64,000 nt of DNA from assembly GCA_004009845.1 (NCBI GenBank), contig RMBW01000016.1, positions 248,001-312,000 on the forward strand, given 5' to 3'. The translations under genes and the position numbers were made by a program. The stretch comes from Davidsoniella eucalypti (Eukaryota > Ascomycota > Sordariomycetes > Microascales > Ceratocystidaceae). Positions 1 through 10,357 of the stretch are shown here, piece after piece (within the stretch, counting starts at the first letter, position 1; the number at the start of each line of letters is the position of its first letter). The notes under the pieces are model-generated. The model was given only the letters and a program-made list of their open reading frames with translations, was not told where the DNA came from and made no database searches.

Positions 1-339
1 CTTCAGTGTTTGGTCTTTTTTTCCTTGGGGCTTCAACATTCATTTCCTTTCCGAAGTTTTCCTTTAGGCTCTTCCTGGTGGTGCCCAGGCACGAAGCGGG
101 GGCGTAGCCACCTTGTATTGAACAATACTTCAAGTGACGATGTACAAATACAGATGAGTACCAATTAGTCAGTCACGTGACAAATTCTAAAAGCGGCTAT
201 AGCTGCCTAGAGTAGAGCTGCAGTTGCCTAGACAGCACTGCATTGTTGAACGAAATTACTTTTCCTTCATGTTTGTTTTTCCTTCACTATCCAGCAATCC
301 ATTGGCCATGGAATTTTCTTTATTGCACATTTGTTTATT
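1..339. other. upstream region of the SNF2 gene
   Basis: No gene is seen. The stretch is pyrimidine-rich near position 10-60 and 260-330, as expected for the promoter and 5' leader of the following gene. No clear TATA box or operator can be assigned. Confidence 0.4.
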
Positions 340-3300
340 ATGGCACCGCAAGAGGTGATTGATTGCGATGTTTCGACGGCATCTGAAGACAACAATTCTG
401 ATAATTCCGATCATGATTTAACGCTCACCGAGTTCTCAGCTGCCGAGGGCTCATCTCGTGTTAGGGTCACCAAGAGACCAAGAGTAGCCAGCGCCGAGAT
501 CGAAGCCAAGGTTGAATGGACAGATGATGATGACCCGGCTGTAGTGCAACCAGACGTCGCAAACAAAGCTAAGACATCACCAGAAGCAAGCTCTGCGAAG
601 CGTAAAAAGTTGACAAAGCGTGGCCGCCCGCCAAAACTGACCAAACGCAATGCTAATGCGCCACATTCGAGCAAGGCCAAGGGCGCGATAAGCACACTCC
701 AAGACCGACTTAATGTCGATGACTGGTGGTCTAACCCTGACGAGAACCAAGACGAGGAATCTACGGTTCCAGATTATGTGCGCAACCGCCGGTCAGAGTT
801 TGAAGCCACGTTCTCAAAGCTGCGGGAAGCCGGACTTCGGTTGCCGCCGGATTACACGAATATTGTGTTCGATATATCAGCCGATGCAGCGCCCACACGA
901 CCACAATTCAGTGCTGCGAGCGGAATCAAGCCGTGCCGTCCATTTGAAGATGTCGAGCTAGAGCACTCCGGCGGCATCATTCCCGCACCGATTGCCCAGT
1001 ATCTGCGCGATTACCAAATAGCCGGCGTCAAGTTTCTGCACCGGTTGTTCGTGTATCAGATAGGTGGTATCTTAGGTGACGACATGGGCCTGGGCAAAAC
1101 TGTACAGGTGGCTGCGTTTCTCGTGGCGGCATTTGGCAAGACCAACGATGTGCGTGATCAGCAACGAATGCGCAAGATGCGTGCCAAGTCAGAGACACTA
1201 TCGACGGCGGCGGAGAAAGAGAAGGCGTGGTATCCTCGTGTTCTCATCATATGTCCGGGTTCGCTTATCCAGAACTGGAAAAACGAATTGGCTCGCTGGG
1301 GATTCTGGCACGTCGATGTATTCCACGGCGCCGTGGTACAAAAGACAGATGCGCTACAAGCTGCGCGGACAGGACATTTGGAGATACTCATTACGACATA
1401 CGATACGTACAAGAACAGTCGATGTTCGCTCAATTTGGTTGACTGGGACGCTGTTATTGCTGATGAGTGCCACCGCATCAAGGAACGCATGTCTAATACC
1501 ACTATGGCCCTCGCCGAAGTCAACGCTCTGTGCCGTATCGGCTTGACCGGAACCGCTATCCAGAACAAATACTCCGAGCTCTGGACTCTCCTCGACTGGA
1601 CAAACCCCGGGCGTTTCGGCACATCCCAACAATGGCAACTCGCTGTCACGCGACCTTTAGTCGTTGGCCAGTCACATGACGCCACGCCAAGTGAAATCTT
1701 CCATGCCCGCGATACCGCTCGAAAACTGGTGACGAATCTCCTTCCACCGTTCTTCCTACGCCGGATGAAGACTTTAATTGCAGACCAGTTGCCACGAAAA
1801 ACAGATAAAGTGGTCTTTTGTCCGCTTACAGCACGCCAGCAGGCCGCGTATCAGGAATTTCTCAGGTCTACGCCCGTTCAGCTGGTTCTGCGTTCTGGCG
1901 AGTCGTGTGACTGTGGCTCGAATATGCGCCGTGGATGGTGTTGCTACAAGGAATCTGGTGGCCGAGTGTGGCAAGCCTGGATGTTTCCGTGTATCTTGAC
2001 ACTACAGAAGCTGTCAAATCATCTGGCCTTGCTCCTCCCAACGACAACCGAAACCCAGGAGCGTCAGAAGAATGCGTTGGACTTGCTTGAGATGTGTATA
2101 CCTGATGACTGGCAGGCATTCTACCGTGAACGAGATTCTATGGTCACGCTGGCCAACCCTGAGTTTTGCGGAAAGTGGAAGATTCTCAAGAAGCTGCTCA
2201 AGGTCTGGCATGCCCATGGCGACAAAGTGCTGGTGTTCTCACACAGCGTGCGTCTGCTCAAGATTCTACACTATCTCTTCAGCAACACCAGCTATGCCGT
2301 GAGCTATCTCGACGGCGGTCTCTCGTATGAAGACCGCGCGCGGGCTGTTGACGGCTTTAATGCTGATCCACATCAGTTCGTGTTCTTGATCAGTACGCGT
2401 GCCGGCGGCGTCGGACTCAACATTACCAGTGCGAATAAAGTTGTCATTTTCGATCCTCACTGGAACCCATCTCACGATCTTCAGGCACAAGATAGAGCGT
2501 ATCGTATCGGCCAGACACGCGATGTTGACGTATTCCGACTAGTAGCTGCGGGGACTATTGAGGAGATTGTCTATGCCAGGCAAATATATAAGCAGCAGCA
2601 GGCCAACATCGGATACACGGCGTCGACTGAACGACGGTATTTCAAAGGTGTGCAGAATGATGAGACGAGAAAAGGAGAAATATTTGGGTTGAGCAACATC
2701 TTTTCATACCGACAAGATCAGATTGTGCTGAAAGATATTGTCAACAAGACAAATGTAGCAGAGGCACAGGTCGGCGTGAGTCTGGTTGAAGTCAACATAG
2801 AACAAGCTGCCAAAGAAGCAGAAACGACATTAAAGACCTCTTCCAAGCCAACTGTAAAAAAAGAAGAGAACGACGATGATGACGGTGGCTTGAGCTCGCT
2901 AGTTAATATCCTCACCAAGGGGCCCAATACTTCAACAAAATCCACGGAACCACAAGCACCGCCCAAGATGGATGCTATATCGGCTCTCCTCGCCGAAGCC
3001 GGCGTTGAATACACACACGACAACTCGACATTGATCGGCGCCTCTAATATTGAAGAGCGACTCTCGCGTGCCGTGGAAGCCGGCGATTTCACTGAAGGCA
3101 ACTTCAGCAGTAGCAGCAAACAACAGCAACAACAGAAATCCAGTCACGACAGTACGCTAAAATCACTCAATGAGATGGTCGCTTCTCGGTCCAAGAAACT
3201 TCAAAGGGCACATTACGAATATAATCCCCCAGAAAGTGTACAGACACGGCAATTCTGCGAAATGGCGCGCGAATTGGGCTTTGCAGATGCAACAGCGTTT

Positions 3301-3609
3301 GCCTTGGTGGTTGAAAACGGAACTCACGAACAACGAAGGGGTTTTTTGGATGAGTTTTACAGAAGAAGACGAGAGAAGTTGTTTGGAGGTTTAGCTAAGA
3401 ATATTAACAAGGATATAAAGGAGGAGCCTAAATCTGAGGTTCAACAGGATTCTAAAGAAGAGAGCAGACCTGATGTTGAAGAAAGTCTCAAAATTAGGGT
3501 TAAGGATGAGGATGCCCGTACTATCGGATCAACCTCGCTTGGATTCTCGTCACCAGTAGCCAAGGCGCAAATCCAAGATCCGATATTCATCTCCGACGAT
3601 GAGTTATGA
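340..3609 (+). CDS. SNF2-family DNA-dependent ATPase, ERCC6L2/Rad26-like
   Basis: An intronless 1089-aa SWI2/SNF2 ATPase, likely nuclear and acting in transcription-linked or double-strand-break repair. The first in-frame ATG is at 340. The N-terminus is acidic and then Lys/Arg-rich, with a basic stretch KRKKLTKRGRPPK. The Walker A motif DMGLGKT is at residues 248-254, the DECH box at 375-378, LTGTAIQNK follows, and helicase C has STRAGGVGLN and YRIGQTR. After motif VI comes RRYFKGVQ...GEIFGLSNIF, a block typical of the ERCC6L2 subgroup rather than of CSB or Rad54. A short Gln run (QQQQQ) near residue 930 and an acidic C-terminal tail follow. It converges with the methyltransferase gene, with only 76 bp between stop codons. 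Family membership is sure; the exact orthology is an inference. Confidence 0.92.
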   Translation: MAPQEVIDCDVSTASEDNNSDNSDHDLTLTEFSAAEGSSRVRVTKRPRVASAEIEAKVEWTDDDDPAVVQPDVANKAKTSPEASSAKRKKLTKRGRPPKLTKRNANAPHSSKAKGAISTLQDRLNVDDWWSNPDENQDEESTVPDYVRNRRSEFEATFSKLREAGLRLPPDYTNIVFDISADAAPTRPQFSAASGIKPCRPFEDVELEHSGGIIPAPIAQYLRDYQIAGVKFLHRLFVYQIGGILGDDMGLGKTVQVAAFLVAAFGKTNDVRDQQRMRKMRAKSETLSTAAEKEKAWYPRVLIICPGSLIQNWKNELARWGFWHVDVFHGAVVQKTDALQAARTGHLEILITTYDTYKNSRCSLNLVDWDAVIADECHRIKERMSNTTMALAEVNALCRIGLTGTAIQNKYSELWTLLDWTNPGRFGTSQQWQLAVTRPLVVGQSHDATPSEIFHARDTARKLVTNLLPPFFLRRMKTLIADQLPRKTDKVVFCPLTARQQAAYQEFLRSTPVQLVLRSGESCDCGSNMRRGWCCYKESGGRVWQAWMFPCILTLQKLSNHLALLLPTTTETQERQKNALDLLEMCIPDDWQAFYRERDSMVTLANPEFCGKWKILKKLLKVWHAHGDKVLVFSHSVRLLKILHYLFSNTSYAVSYLDGGLSYEDRARAVDGFNADPHQFVFLISTRAGGVGLNITSANKVVIFDPHWNPSHDLQAQDRAYRIGQTRDVDVFRLVAAGTIEEIVYARQIYKQQQANIGYTASTERRYFKGVQNDETRKGEIFGLSNIFSYRQDQIVLKDIVNKTNVAEAQVGVSLVEVNIEQAAKEAETTLKTSSKPTVKKEENDDDDGGLSSLVNILTKGPNTSTKSTEPQAPPKMDAISALLAEAGVEYTHDNSTLIGASNIEERLSRAVEAGDFTEGNFSSSSKQQQQQKSSHDSTLKSLNEMVASRSKKLQRAHYEYNPPESVQTRQFCEMARELGFADATAFALVVENGTHEQRRGFLDEFYRRRREKLFGGLAKNINKDIKEEPKSEVQQDSKEESRPDVEESLKIRVKDEDARTIGSTSLGFSSPVAKAQIQDPIFISDDEL

Positions 3610-3685
3610 GACATTGTAATACCAATTTATACCAACATCGAAAAAATGTATATATATATATATCCCAATCATCCACTCGACTCTG

Positions 3686-4596
3686 TTATTTGACCATGAC
3701 ACCACGAATATGCGGTACAACCTGACACCAAGGCTCGTTAGGAGCCTCAGTGATATCAAATGTGGTCCATTCACCAGCGTTGCGAAGGTTAGTTGAAGTA
3801 TCGCGGCAGATATCGCAGCCGCCGACAATAGCAGGCCAAAACAAGTTGACAAACTCTATGAATGGCGTGTTAGCTAACTGGTAATCCTGAACGAAAACTA
3901 AAAAGATAACTGCTTACTTTGGTACATTCTCATGGCCATGCCTGAGCTCGCATGCGTTTGCACATGCTCAAAGACATACCACCGGCCACCCTTCTTCAAG
4001 TACTTGTACAGTTCCTTGCAGTTCTTGGCGGGTTCTGGAATGCTACACAAGCACAGGATCGTGACGATGCAGTCAATGCTTTCCTCCTCGATCTGACCCT
4101 CCCACTTAGCGGGATTATTGAGATCCTCGATGCCGACGGGCACGGGTTCATAGCGCTTCTCGAGGCCCAGCTCCGCTATGCGTGCCTTGATCTGAGCCTG
4201 TTGATCTGGATTCGGCTCTATGCCGAAGACCCGTTCGGCGCCAGCATCGATCAAAGCCGAGGCCCAAAGACCGGAGCCGGCGCCGGGTTCGATCACGCGG
4301 CCGCTGAGAGGAGCGTAGCCCGGAATGGCTACTTCGTGGCCGTTCACGATGCGGCCGGCGAGAATGGGCGTCACGACGGGACCGTAGGACTCGCGAATGC
4401 CCGGGCCAAACATGGACCAGAAGTGGCTGAACCAGGCATTGCGGAGAGACGGGATGTGGAATATGGTGCGGATGTTGCCGGTGCGGTATAGTTTAGCGAT
4501 GGTTCCCGGAAGATAAGTTATCACGTCGAACATGAAATACCATGGGTTGGAGAACCATTGTAGGTGATCCCATAGTGAAATCGGAGGATTATTCAT
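3686..4596 (-). CDS. SAM-dependent methyltransferase, METTL7-like
   Basis: Two exons on the minus strand, 4596-3918 and 3855-3686, join across a 62-nt intron (GTAAGC...CTAAC...CATAG) to give 282 aa. The class I methyltransferase fold is shown by motif I VIEPGAGSGLWAS near residue 100, followed by the acidic post-I strand FGIEPN and the Cys-rich strand CIVTILCLCS. The second exon supplies the conserved end (CDICRDTSTN...GEWTTFD), so the gene is complete only when spliced. The N-terminus holds a hydrophobic aromatic stretch that may anchor the protein to a membrane or lipid droplet, as in METTL7 proteins. The substrate is unknown; small thiols or lipids are possible by family analogy. It diverges from the helicase gene on its right across 541 bp. 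Confidence 0.85.
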
Positions 4597-5137
4597 GGTG
4601 AGATGAGAGAGACGCAGCTTCTAATGTTAGAGAATACGTTAGGATTGAAGATTTTGAAATCGTAACCATATATTCAACAGTCAACAGGTCTTTCGCCTTG
4701 TCTTTGTACCTTTTCGCTCGTCTTGTTCGCCGAAAAGGATTCTGAATACGAACTTGAAGCTCTGATCTGACTGATAGCAACATAACAGTTCATGTTCATT
4801 CATGACTCAATTTGATCTCGGTTAAAGGCATGACTAGGGTTTGCTAGTGGGGCACACCGAGACATATTCGGTCAACCTTCCGGTGAAACGGGTCCACATT
4901 AATTTATCGTAGCCTTGTAGATTCCTATCAGCCTTGCATAAGTATTTCGACACTACGTCAGAAGAAGTATTGCGTTAACAAATTGATCGCGTTAGAGCTT
5001 CACAATAATGCGGCCCTTTCTTATGTGAACTTATTTGTGATCTTTTGGTCAAACTGCAATAATATTTGATCTCTACTAGCACTATCATTCTAAATCTTAA
5101 TTGCAATTTGAAAAACCTAAGCATACCCAAAGCAATC
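4597..5137. promoter_or_regulatory. divergent intergenic region (methyltransferase / Prp2-like helicase)
   Basis: A 541-bp gap between two genes transcribed away from each other, so it must hold both promoters. It is AT-rich. No specific binding site can be named with confidence. Confidence 0.45.
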
Positions 5138-8100
5138 ATGAGCTCGAAGAAATACGCCTTCGTTCCCATGGACGACGATGAGGTCGGTCCTCAGAAAGTC
5201 AACAAAGATAAGAAGCAAAAGTCTTCTCACCGCAGAGACCGCGACACCAAAGATCGGGATCGCGAACAATCAAGTAAAGACTATAAAAGTACCTCCAGTC
5301 ACCGCCCAAGCCGCTCGCGCTCTCCACGACGAGAAAAGACATACCGCAAACACACCACCAACCGCGATAGCTACGAGGACCGCTGGGGCGAGGAAGAGCC
5401 GCTATCAGATATTGACGAAGAATCTGTAGGATCTGAGCCAGAGCCAGAAGCACCGGTGTCAAAACGGACCAAGATCGACCACAACGATAGCAATAGAACT
5501 GCCGAAGATGACAGCGCAAAAGATGAAGGCGACGACGATGATGCGAAACGAGATAAAGAAGAGCGAGATGCTTTTGCAAAACGCCTACGAGAGCGCGATT
5601 CTGGCAAGAAGAAAGACGACAGCAAGCGAGATGCCCGTCATGCGCTGGAAGACGAAGCAGACCGCAAGAAGGCTCTACCCGATATTCGCATGCGCTCACG
5701 CCAAGACTACCTAAACAAACGACAGGTTGAGAAGCTGGCGCTATTGCGGCGACAAGTTGCGGAGGAGACTGAAGAGCTTCGTAGCGGCGTCAAGCTATCT
5801 CGAGGTGAAATTGCCGAGTTCGAGAAGAACCGAGAGCTATTGCGCTTGATGGAGGAGCGCGAGAAGATTGACGACCATCGTGACGGTTACATGATGCCCG
5901 AGGATTATATCACCGAGAAGGGCAAGATTGATAAAAAGCGCAAAGAAGATGCTCTGTATAAGCGTTACGTCGACAAGGACGAATATGGCCAGGAAAAGTT
6001 CGTCACGGAGATGGACCAGTGGGAATCCGAGCAGACGGCGAAAGCTAAAGCTCAGATTCTAGTAGCAGAACGTGAGAACGAGGATTATTCGTACGTCATG
6101 GATCCCGACCAGTTCATCAGCTTCAACTTGGACTCGCGGATGGCTGGCGAAGGCAAGCAGTTGTCCAAAGAAGACGCTTTCCTCGCTGCGCAAATCGATG
6201 CGGCAGAGAAGAAGATGTTGTCGATTCAGGAAACCCGGAATAGTCTACCAATATACCAGTACCGGCAACAGTTCCTTGATGCTATGGAGAGCCACCAAGT
6301 TCTTGTTCTAGTTGGTGAGACAGGCTCCGGTAAGACGACGCAGTTGCCGCAGTATCTTCATGAAGCCGGATACACCAAAGACGGCAAAAAGGTCGGCTGT
6401 ACGCAGCCCCGTCGAGTAGCTGCTATGAGTGTCGCGGCTCGCGTGGCCGAAGAAATGGGTGTCAAGCTTGGAAACGAAGTTGGCTACAGCGTGCGTTTCG
6501 AAGACTCGACGAGTGACAAGACCATTGTCAAGTACATGACGGACGGTATGCTGTTGCGTGAGTTCATGACTGAGCCTAGCCTAGACGGCTACTCGGCGAT
6601 CATGATTGACGAGGCTCACGAGCGTACTGTTCATACGGATATCCTGCTAGCTCTAGTTAAAGATCTTGCTAGAGCCCGGCCAGATCTGAAGCTGCTCATC
6701 GCTTCTGCTACCATGAACGCCGAGAAGTTTGCACGATACTTTGGCGATTGCCCCATCTTCTCGGTGCCCGGAAGACGGTATCCCGTCGATATCTACTATA
6801 CGCCGAGCCCCGAGGCCAACTACCTTCAGGCTGCCATCACGACAGTCTTTCAAATTCATAGCACGCAACCCTTGGGCGGTGATATCTTGATTTTCCTAAC
6901 GGGTCAAGACGAGATTGAATCGGCCGAACAGCAAATAACGGAAACGGCAAAGAAACTCGGTACACGTATCAAGGAACTGATAGTGGCGCCTATCTATGCT
7001 AATTTGCCTACCGAACTTCAAGCCAAGATCTTTGAGCCGACGCCCCCAAATGCCCGCAAAGTCGTGTTGGCTACCAACATTGCCGAGACCAGTTTGACGA
7101 TTGACGGCATCGTCTATGTCATTGATCCAGGCTATGTCAAAGAGAATGTGTATAACCCAGCTACAGGCATGTCCTCACTTGTAGTTGTGCCATGTTCACG
7201 TGCCTCGGCCAACCAGAGATCCGGTCGTGCTGGTCGTGTCGGGCCCGGCAAATGTTTCCGACTATACACCAAGTACGCCTATTTCAACGAGATGGATGAA
7301 AGTACCACACCCGAAATCCTACGTACAAACCTCAGCAGCGTAGCGTTGCAACTCTCGGCCCTCGGTATTACAGATCTGCTGCATTTCGACTTCATGGACC
7401 CGCCGCCCTTTGAAGCTCTAATTGCCTCCCTCAATCTGCTCTTTGCCCTGCAGGCTTTCAACACCAAAGCCGAACTCACCAAGCTCGGCCGCCAAATGGC
7501 CGAGTTTCCTACAGATCCCATGCTTGCACGTGCTGTGTTGGCGGCAGATAAGGAAGGCTGCGTCGAGGAAGTTCTCTCCATCGTAGCCATGCTCGGAGAA
7601 GCATCTGCTCTATTTTTCCGGCCAAAGGACAAGAAGATCCATGCCGACTCTGCACGTGCCCGGTTTACCGTGAACGACGGCGGCGATCACCTGACGCTCC
7701 TCAATGTGTACTCTCAGTGGGAACAAAGCGATTTCTCGCCGGTCTGGGCCAAGGAGAACTTCTTGCAGCAGCGCAGTTTGACTCGCGCCCGAGATATCCG
7801 CGAGCAGCTGGCCAAGCTATGTGATCGTGTCGAAGTCGGTCTATCGACCTGCGGTGAGAACAATATTCGGCTGATCAAGCGTGCAATCACCGCGGGCTTC
7901 TTCCCTAATGCTGCCCGATTATCTCGTGGAGGCGATGGCTATCGTACGGTCAAGAACAACAACACGGTGTATGTGCATCCAAGTAGCACAGTGTTTGGTG
8001 TTGATCCACCGCCACGTGTGGTCATCTACTTTGAGCTTGTACAGACTACAAAGGAGTATATGCGCAACTGTCTGCCTATAGAGGCAAAGTGGCTGAGCGA

Positions 8101-8170
8101 GTTGGCGCCGCATTTCCATAAGATTCAAGAGGTGGAAGAGATGGATGGTAAGAAGAAAAATAAACACTAA
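5138..8170 (+). CDS. PRP2: DEAH-box pre-mRNA splicing helicase Prp2/DHX16-like
   Basis: A single-exon gene for a 1010-aa DEAH/RHA RNA helicase that would drive spliceosome activation before the first transesterification. The ATG at 5138 (MSSKKYAFVPMDDDE) is preferred; an in-frame ATG at 5066 would add 24 residues unlike the family. The N-terminal third is charged and RS/RD-rich with many K/E/R/D, as in DHX16 and fission yeast Cdc28. The helicase core has GETGSGKT (residues 393-400), DEAH (491-494), SATMN, LTGQDEIE, TNIAETSLTIDG and QRSGRAGR, followed by the HA2/ratchet and OB-fold regions ending NCLPIEAKWLSELAPHFHK. Length and motif set agree with Prp2/DHX16 rather than Prp16, Prp22 or Prp43, but orthology rests on this reading alone. 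Confidence 0.93.
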   Translation: MSSKKYAFVPMDDDEVGPQKVNKDKKQKSSHRRDRDTKDRDREQSSKDYKSTSSHRPSRSRSPRREKTYRKHTTNRDSYEDRWGEEEPLSDIDEESVGSEPEPEAPVSKRTKIDHNDSNRTAEDDSAKDEGDDDDAKRDKEERDAFAKRLRERDSGKKKDDSKRDARHALEDEADRKKALPDIRMRSRQDYLNKRQVEKLALLRRQVAEETEELRSGVKLSRGEIAEFEKNRELLRLMEEREKIDDHRDGYMMPEDYITEKGKIDKKRKEDALYKRYVDKDEYGQEKFVTEMDQWESEQTAKAKAQILVAERENEDYSYVMDPDQFISFNLDSRMAGEGKQLSKEDAFLAAQIDAAEKKMLSIQETRNSLPIYQYRQQFLDAMESHQVLVLVGETGSGKTTQLPQYLHEAGYTKDGKKVGCTQPRRVAAMSVAARVAEEMGVKLGNEVGYSVRFEDSTSDKTIVKYMTDGMLLREFMTEPSLDGYSAIMIDEAHERTVHTDILLALVKDLARARPDLKLLIASATMNAEKFARYFGDCPIFSVPGRRYPVDIYYTPSPEANYLQAAITTVFQIHSTQPLGGDILIFLTGQDEIESAEQQITETAKKLGTRIKELIVAPIYANLPTELQAKIFEPTPPNARKVVLATNIAETSLTIDGIVYVIDPGYVKENVYNPATGMSSLVVVPCSRASANQRSGRAGRVGPGKCFRLYTKYAYFNEMDESTTPEILRTNLSSVALQLSALGITDLLHFDFMDPPPFEALIASLNLLFALQAFNTKAELTKLGRQMAEFPTDPMLARAVLAADKEGCVEEVLSIVAMLGEASALFFRPKDKKIHADSARARFTVNDGGDHLTLLNVYSQWEQSDFSPVWAKENFLQQRSLTRARDIREQLAKLCDRVEVGLSTCGENNIRLIKRAITAGFFPNAARLSRGGDGYRTVKNNNTVYVHPSSTVFGVDPPPRVVIYFELVQTTKEYMRNCLPIEAKWLSELAPHFHKIQEVEEMDGKKKNKH

Positions 8171-8342
8171 AATACAAGCCATGCAGAGGGGAGAGAGAGA
8201 GAGAGATAGAGAGATTTTGAGATCTTGAGGATGGGAAATAGAAATGCATATTGAATATCTTTCTAATATGCGATGTAATTAGTATATATGATGCCATGCC
8301 TTGTTCCAATAAATACCACGATAAGTCTTCTTTTATATTCTT

Positions 8343-8828
8343 TCATGCTGTTGCTGCTTGTGCCCGTTTTCGGCTGCGTTTTTCATAATCTTTCAATAAC
8401 TCGACCATATCTTGCTCCAAGCCTCCTTTCCCCTCAATGATTTTTGCTGCTAGAGACGCAGCTTCGTCGAAGCGCCTGAAATAATACAGTTCTTCGACGG
8501 CGTTTAGAACAGCCTGAGCATCAGGCTTGGAGACTGAAGCGCCTAATGGAAGGTTTATAGATTTCCACAGCTATGGAAACGTTAGTGTTAGTGGCTTGCG
8601 TTACCCTCCGACATACCAGAGAAACCATAGTCATCGAGCAAAGAAGAAACAAAAATGTACCTCGCCATTCTCAACTTTGGGTCGATATGTCTGTTTGACG
8701 ACCTCAAATGTCGCCTCAGTCTGGGTTGTGCGGGCCTCACGATCGGCGATTTTCCGCCGGGTTTCCTCGTCGTCAGAGATATCAATGTTAAAAAGACCGT
8801 CTCCCTCGTCCATTTTAAAGCCAGTCAT
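8343..8828 (-). CDS. small conserved-looking protein, 131 aa, unknown function
   Basis: Two exons, 8828-8661 and 8570-8343, are joined across a 90-nt intron (GTACAT...CACTAACACTAACG...CATAG) in phase 0, giving 131 aa. The N-terminal part is acidic and charged (ISDDEETRRKIADREARTTQ). The C-terminal part looks like a helical pair of TPR-like character (AVLNAVEELYYFRRFDEAAS) and ends with a basic KRSRKRAQ tail. I do not recognise a family. The open frame crosses a good intron and codon use is coding-like, so it is probably a real gene missed by single-exon searches. It converges with the Prp2-like helicase, with 172 bp between stops. A second start, Met6, is possible. Confidence 0.7.
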
Positions 8829-10357
8829 CGAGGTTTGATAGCATATGTGGGTGGCTTCAAAATGCGTTGATTAATAAATCACTCTGAAATCCAATGGTGC
8901 CATGTACCACAAGAAAAGCTTATCTTATCAGTCACTAGGATCTTTCCTTTCTCTATATATCATCACATTTAATGGTTACATCTACTTAGAATAGTTTATG
9001 ATCAATAGGATTTATCCTGAATTAATTTCGATTGTCAAACAACCTAATCTCATGTTTTTATACGTTGTTCTATGTCTCCCAATTATACACATCACGATGA
9101 AATTAACTATACTTAGTCCAACGAAGCAAGATATAGCCATGTTCTTTTTCAAGTCACGGTCACGAAACAGCAGATACCAGACCAACAAATAGAACTGCAA
9201 ATAGAACGAGACCTAAAGGTAAGCGGATCTCGACCTGGTTACCTACGCAGAATCGAGCTTGGAACTTGAGCCTCCGGGCCAGCCAACGTACTAACCCTAA
9301 CATACGACCTGCTTTTTGATTCTCAGATTCGAAAAATAGGCCTCGGCGTACGGATCGTAGAGATAGTCGAGGACCACGTCAGCGTCAGAAGCAGCACGGG
9401 AACGGACAACTTGATGCAGACCAGCTGCAATAAGCTTGATACGACTCTCGGATGGGCCGGCGGCGTCTGACAAACAGAATATATATATATATAACTATAT
9501 ATATACAAGCCAATTAGTTTAGGCACTTGTCCGAAATACAAGGCTGAGTTCTAGGCCGAACAAATATATGGCAGTTATCGGGGATTCACATAATCGTAGC
9601 TTCAGCCTTATTGGACTAGCCAAAGATATCTCGAGTCATACTAGCCTTTGCACGTTATTTTGGGGTATTCCACTTACCAGTCATTGATACTGTCCTATGT
9701 CCTATACAATACAAATCAGCTATATCAAGCAAGTACAACATTTACAATACAGTCAACTATCTCAACACATTATTTCTTTATGCAAATCGGCCTACAAAGG
9801 CCCATGGTGAAAGATAACATGGCCCAATTGCAAGGACGCATCTATATTCCTACTGTCTATGATTTTTGATACACGAAAAGTGTGGCTGCGCCCTCGATGT
9901 TACAGGCAAATACATTTGTATACCGCAGTTCTCGAAGTCCTCGCCAGGAAGAAAGAATAAAACAAAAAACAAAATTACGCCCACACCGGTAACGCCTCGC
10001 AGTTAACTTGTCAAATCAGGAATAGCAAAAGAAGGCATGACGATGCACAAAAACAGGGTAAAGGGGGTATCTCGGTGCTCTGGGTAAACCGTAGATCTGA
10101 GGAAGAATGGAAACTTGTGAAAGATAAACAAATGAGAAGCAGATAAAACGAGAGCTTTTGGGGTTTTTGATGATCCGAAACGCCGTGAAAAAGATGAAAA
10201 TAATGCTGCTCCAAACTCGAAAAAATATCGTAACAAGGTGACAAACGCCAGAAGTAAATCGGACTTGGGGCTAGGCTGACAAAGCGGCAATAGCAGCCCG
10301 TATATATGGTGATGATCCGCATATTAAGCTGATCAAAGAAAAAAGATTTTGCAGAGA
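8829..10357. other. AT-rich gap with possible gene remnant
   Basis: About 1.5 kb, mostly AT-rich, with a TA microsatellite at about 9480-9504. The only coding-like piece is on the minus strand at about 9140-9470 and is entered separately. From 9550 to 10357 nothing can be supported. Confidence 0.4.
9140..9467 (-). pseudogene. exon-like remnant with hydrophobic C-terminal segment
   Basis: On the minus strand a stretch after an acceptor-like TTTGTCAG reads as a plausible protein segment (SRIKLIAAGLHQVVRSR, then DADVVLDYLYDPYAEAYF). A second frame just downstream encodes WLARRLKFQARF followed by a hydrophobic run (LPLGLVLFAVLFVGLVSAVS) and a stop, like the end of a tail-anchored protein. The two parts are in different frames and no intron of normal size joins them. 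No upstream exon or start could be found. It may be a decayed gene, or a gene whose splicing I could not resolve. The family is not recognised. Confidence 0.3.
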
